DNA of 64,000 bases, taken from positions 14,912,440 through 14,976,439 of the forward strand of contig NW_019211455.1 of NCBI RefSeq assembly GCF_002443255.2. Reading direction: 5' to 3'. The DNA is from Varroa destructor. Its lineage: Eukaryota > Arthropoda > Arachnida > Mesostigmata > Varroidae. This document shows, piece by piece, positions 60,407-64,000 of the stretch. Made by a program: the position numbers and the translations under genes. How positions within the stretch are numbered: position 1 is the first letter of the stretch; every line of letters starts with the position of its first letter. The notes below the pieces were generated by a model that saw only the letters and a program-made list of their open reading frames with translations, was not told the DNA's origin and searched no databases.

Positions 60407-61999
60407 CTGAAAAAATTTCTGAAATACTAACCATAGTCTAAATTATTCTGTAAAGCTATTTTTAGTTTTATTTTTATGTAAGTACATGAATTATGTATTT
60501 GAAAAACTGAAGAAGAACCCACAAGTTTTGCCTGAAAATTCACCAGCAGTCAGAATTTAACAGAAGAGTTTTTAAAACTCAGTCTTTTGCAGACTTTAAC
60601 CTCTCTCTCGAAATGCATCTGAACACGTACCTAAACAACAATTAAACTGGAAATAACCACTGAAAACTAATGTTTTCAGTTATCGAGTGTTGTCCTATAG
60701 GGTTGAGCGGCTGACTAGAATCAGTTTGTAGAATAATATGTAGAATAATATATGGAACAATGCTGTAGTAGGATGTTATCATTTAATTTCGTTCTTTTAG
60801 ATTACTGCCCGCCCCTGCAGATGGCAGCACGATCTCGGTGTTCGTCGCGAAAAATAAAAGAACCTCGAAGGCATTGCACTGACGGTAAATCCTGACCGAT
60901 AGCGTTAAGTACAGTCTCGGAGTTACCCAGAAATCTGGACTCGTTGTTCACTTTTATTTTGGGATCGAGAGCGTTCTCTAACTGGATTCGTTAGGCGCTG
61001 TTACCGAAGAAACCTAAAACTGGATGCGACGTTCGCATTTGTAGCGGTCAGATGGGCTGACTATCACTCACCATTGATTCCTCAATGGTAGGGGCCCCTT
61101 TACGGTGTCATGGCCGAGGCTGGCCTAAGCTGGAATGTCGCCCACGCTTCATCGAAAAACTATCTGTTTAACGTAAGATTAACGAAAATATTAATAAAGA
61201 CGAAATAACGAAATAGAATAATCAATTGTATAACAATTTGCGGAGCTTTCTAATACTACGTAATGCTATCTAATATAATGAAAATTAAGGCAAACCCCAT
61301 GTAAGGTGTGCGTGTCCTAGAAATGAATAAAATCGAAAAAGTAATAAGACGTTTCTGACTAGCTTATCCTTTTATAACGAAAGTTACAGTAAAAGACCAA
61401 GTGAAAACTGCTAAAAGTTTCAGAATGGCGGCGTCAAATCAAAAAACTTAAAAAAGAATAGCCCTTGCGAGGGAATAATGGTAGCTGCAAAACGTGTGTG
61501 CAGACAAAAGGGTATTCGAAACGATGTAAAGATATTTACTCAAACATCTGCACATCACAATTTTTTATTAGCAACAACACGGATGTGTTGTTGTTTTTTC
61601 CATTGTAGTATCAGGTGACAAAACATTACACGTCGAAATATTTTTTACACTGCCATAAGTAAGCCACTTCACTGCAAGAAAATGTCTGCCAAAAATTACA
61701 CACATGCTACGGTATTACGAAAGGGAACAATAGATTTTCACTATAGCCATTGAAAAAGCATGAATAGCACATATGAAACACGCATTTGCGTTTGAAAATA
61801 TATATGAAATACATTTATTCACACACTATACGATTTATGGCAATGTCGTACTGATATATCGTGAAATGTGTTCCCCGTTCGTCAACATTACACACACGGT
61901 CTATAGTTAACATCCAATTACAAGGCATTTGGGGTCGAGAGGACACGTGTGGAAGGTATGGAGGAAAAGTAATGAGAACTAATTTGCGTCTAAAGCCAC
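60407..61999. other. Intergenic region between convergent genes
   Basis: Holds the 3' flanks of the cold-shock-domain gene (+) and the coatomer zeta gene (-). A - strand AATAAA (TTTATT at 61814-61819) lies about 180 bases past the COPZ stop and is a plausible polyadenylation signal. No other gene is seen. Confidence 0.6.
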
Positions 62000-63836
62000 C
62001 TATTTAAGCAATGACCACTTCAGTTGCTCTTTAGCACTTTGGAACAACTGCGAAACGTTCTGCTCCTCGTCGCTGCCCTTCACCGCCAAACGACTAAACA
62101 CAGCGTTGGCGTCTGTTTCCAGAATGACCTACAAGACAGAGAAAGCAAAACAAAATTGGCATCAATTTCACTAGTCTATATTACCCACCACGCACAACAG
62201 CTGTTACGAATAATGAAATTATTACATAAAATAAGGGAAGTAGGAATCCCAACTCAGCTGAATAATCAAACGAAATTCAACTTCCAGTTGGCCAGTGTCC
62301 ACTTACTTTCATTTTATTGTCCTATGATGGTTAGTCTATTTTACCATATAATACTTGATCATTTGTTTCATTAGCGGAAATTGAAGCATGGCAAACAAGC
62401 AGATCCATTCTGTCTGGAACCTTTCTTTCGGGGTTAGAAAACCTGCACGCACATTGTGAACAGAATACGAAGTTCTCGCTGCCTCAAAAAATTCTGTGCC
62501 TAATGCATTAATTTTAAATCTAATCTGATTCTTTACATCGTATCGTTAAAAAATACAATTAAAAATACCTTTCCATGGACTACTTATTGATATTTCCTCT
62601 GATTGCTATTCATTGCTATTACTGTATTGAAAAAAAGTATTTTAGTAACTCTGTAGCAAAGAGATGCGACAGGAACGTTTAGGAAAAACGACTTTTTTAT
62701 GTAAACGTGCCAATTAGAGGAACAAAAGACCTTCAAAATCTGTTTACCCCATTATCGCAGATCTCGTCGAGTACAAGAAGAACTGCATCGAGCTGATCGA
62801 TGAGCGCCCGCTTCTCAACACTCTTCCGGAATAGTAAAGAAAGTGTTTCGTATAAACAGTTGAGTGTTGCAGAGAAAAACAGTGGATTTTGGTTTCCTGA
62901 TCCGATTACGTACAAGTGCAGGTCCACGTTTGATCTAAACAGCAATGTGACAACAAGGGAAAACCGCCATCGCTATAAACACTTTATTCAGCAATTTACA
63001 ATTATTTCAACACTGGAAAGGGGCACTTCGGTAAAAAAAAAAATGATAAAATTTGGCTACAAATATCTATCTAAACGAGAGTAAATTGCAAACTATGAAG
63101 AATGATAGATTTACTAAGATAAAAGCATGAGGTACGAAGATAAATTGTTACAACATACTCTGCTGCAGAATATCAGTTTACTAAGAAAGCATAAAATTCG
63201 AACGCGCGAAGGGTGGTGGAGAAATACTGGTGGGTAAATATAAAAAATCATAATATGTGTTGTTTGTATCCTGCATCACAAGTAAAATATGAAGACATGA
63301 TACAATACCTGCGCGTAAATATTTATATTAAGGCACATGTAATATATACTGGTGCAAGCAACTTCCTCTGACACTTTAATCAAATATGATCGATTTCAGT
63401 CACAAAAAATCTTTTATAAAATTATTAAATCTCATAACATTCATAGAAAACATCATAGCATTCATAGAACGAATTAGAAAGTACATTCAACTAAACTAGC
63501 TATGTTGCGTACAGTATTCAATTTCATATTCTTTTCGAAATATGTTTAGTACTCGACAAAATATTAATTGGAAATATATTGTGTTTATTAAATACGCAGC
63601 GTTGTTCAATGAATCTTGTATGAGTCTATTACTAACTTGTGGACACAAGTGAGTCCCTCGAGCATGCAGACTTCGGCGGCGCCCATTTTATTGAAGAGCA
63701 TCTTTTCAAAAGATTTCTCGTTGCTGAGTGGACCTGTAGGCTCATAGTAGCGAGCCAATATTCGGTGACCATCCTGATCCATGATAATAATGGCCTTGAT
63801 CACATTGAGTGTCGGTTCAGAGAGACCTAAATCCAT
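62000..63836 (-). CDS. COPZ: Coatomer subunit zeta
   Basis: The small longin-fold subunit of the COPI coat, which with gamma-COP forms part of the adaptor-like core that drives retrograde Golgi-to-ER vesicle transport. Three exons: 63836-63637 (ATG start; donor CACAA|GTTAGT), 62934-62748 (acceptor TTTAG, donor GGG|GTAAAC) and 62128-62000 (acceptor CTTGTAG, stop at 62002-62000). Phases agree at both joints and give 171 residues; human COPZ1 has 177. Clear family blocks are [66 protein letters not shown] and the C-terminus [12 protein letters not shown]. No truncation, stop or frameshift is seen, so this is a functional housekeeping gene. Confidence 0.96.
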
Positions 63837-64000
63837 TTTGAAATCTGGATTTTCCCTATTCTGCTTTGTCGTATTAAACTAATCAGGTTATAACAGTCGC
63901 CAGTTTAGAAGCCGTTCCTAGTTTTACAATGGTACAACAGACAGATGACAACAAACACAAATCCAATCGATAGTCCAAACATTAACTAACTGCTAGCTCC

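Noticed and set aside
62024..62374. 116-codon + strand frame
   Set aside because: Antisense shadow of the last COPZ exon and its intron.
1..64000. CRISPR arrays, rRNA or tRNA genes, bacterial operon features
   Set aside because: No spaced direct-repeat array, no rRNA-like stretch and no convincing tRNA box pair were seen; the window is eukaryotic.

Overview
This is an AT-rich eukaryotic genomic window with intron-split genes, long spacers, microsatellites and two 100-base assembly gaps. The gene set (a SIFamide neuropeptide, chitinase and peritrophin-type chitin-binding exons, lola-like zinc-finger exons) points to an arthropod. The short SIFamide precursor and the overall style would suit a mite or other chelicerate, but nothing seen fixes the taxon.

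Left third (1 to about 23.3 kb): a series of C2H2 zinc-finger exons, all on the + strand and roughly 2 kb apart, in the style of the alternative 3' exons of lola (longitudinals lacking). Almost every finger has lost a zinc-binding Cys or His or carries a frameshift. The exon pair at 19.1-19.8 kb is best preserved and keeps a good intron. No BTB exon is in the window.

Middle (23.9-27.1 kb): a relic island. A decayed Ty3/Gypsy-type pol on the - strand is followed directly by two endogenous CRESS-DNA (circovirus-like) Rep copies facing each other. They form an imperfect inverted repeat, and a transcript crossing it could fold into long dsRNA. From 27.1 to 41.6 kb I recognise almost nothing.

Right part: an unrecognised multi-exon + strand gene (42.2-43.7 kb), several isolated exon-like ORFs (RRM-like, membrane, synaptotagmin-like and cystine-knot-like candidates, all weak), a SIFamide precursor gene (51.1-51.7 kb, +), a peritrophin-A/CBM14 exon (53.2-53.5 kb, -), damaged GH18 chitinase exons (56.5-57.2 kb, -), a cold-shock-domain protein gene (58.5-60.4 kb, +) and an intact coatomer zeta gene (62.0-63.8 kb, -). 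The last three intact genes (SIFamide, CSD, COPZ) have consistent splice sites and reading frames, so the damage elsewhere is unlikely to be only sequencing error. The genes have no evident shared pathway.
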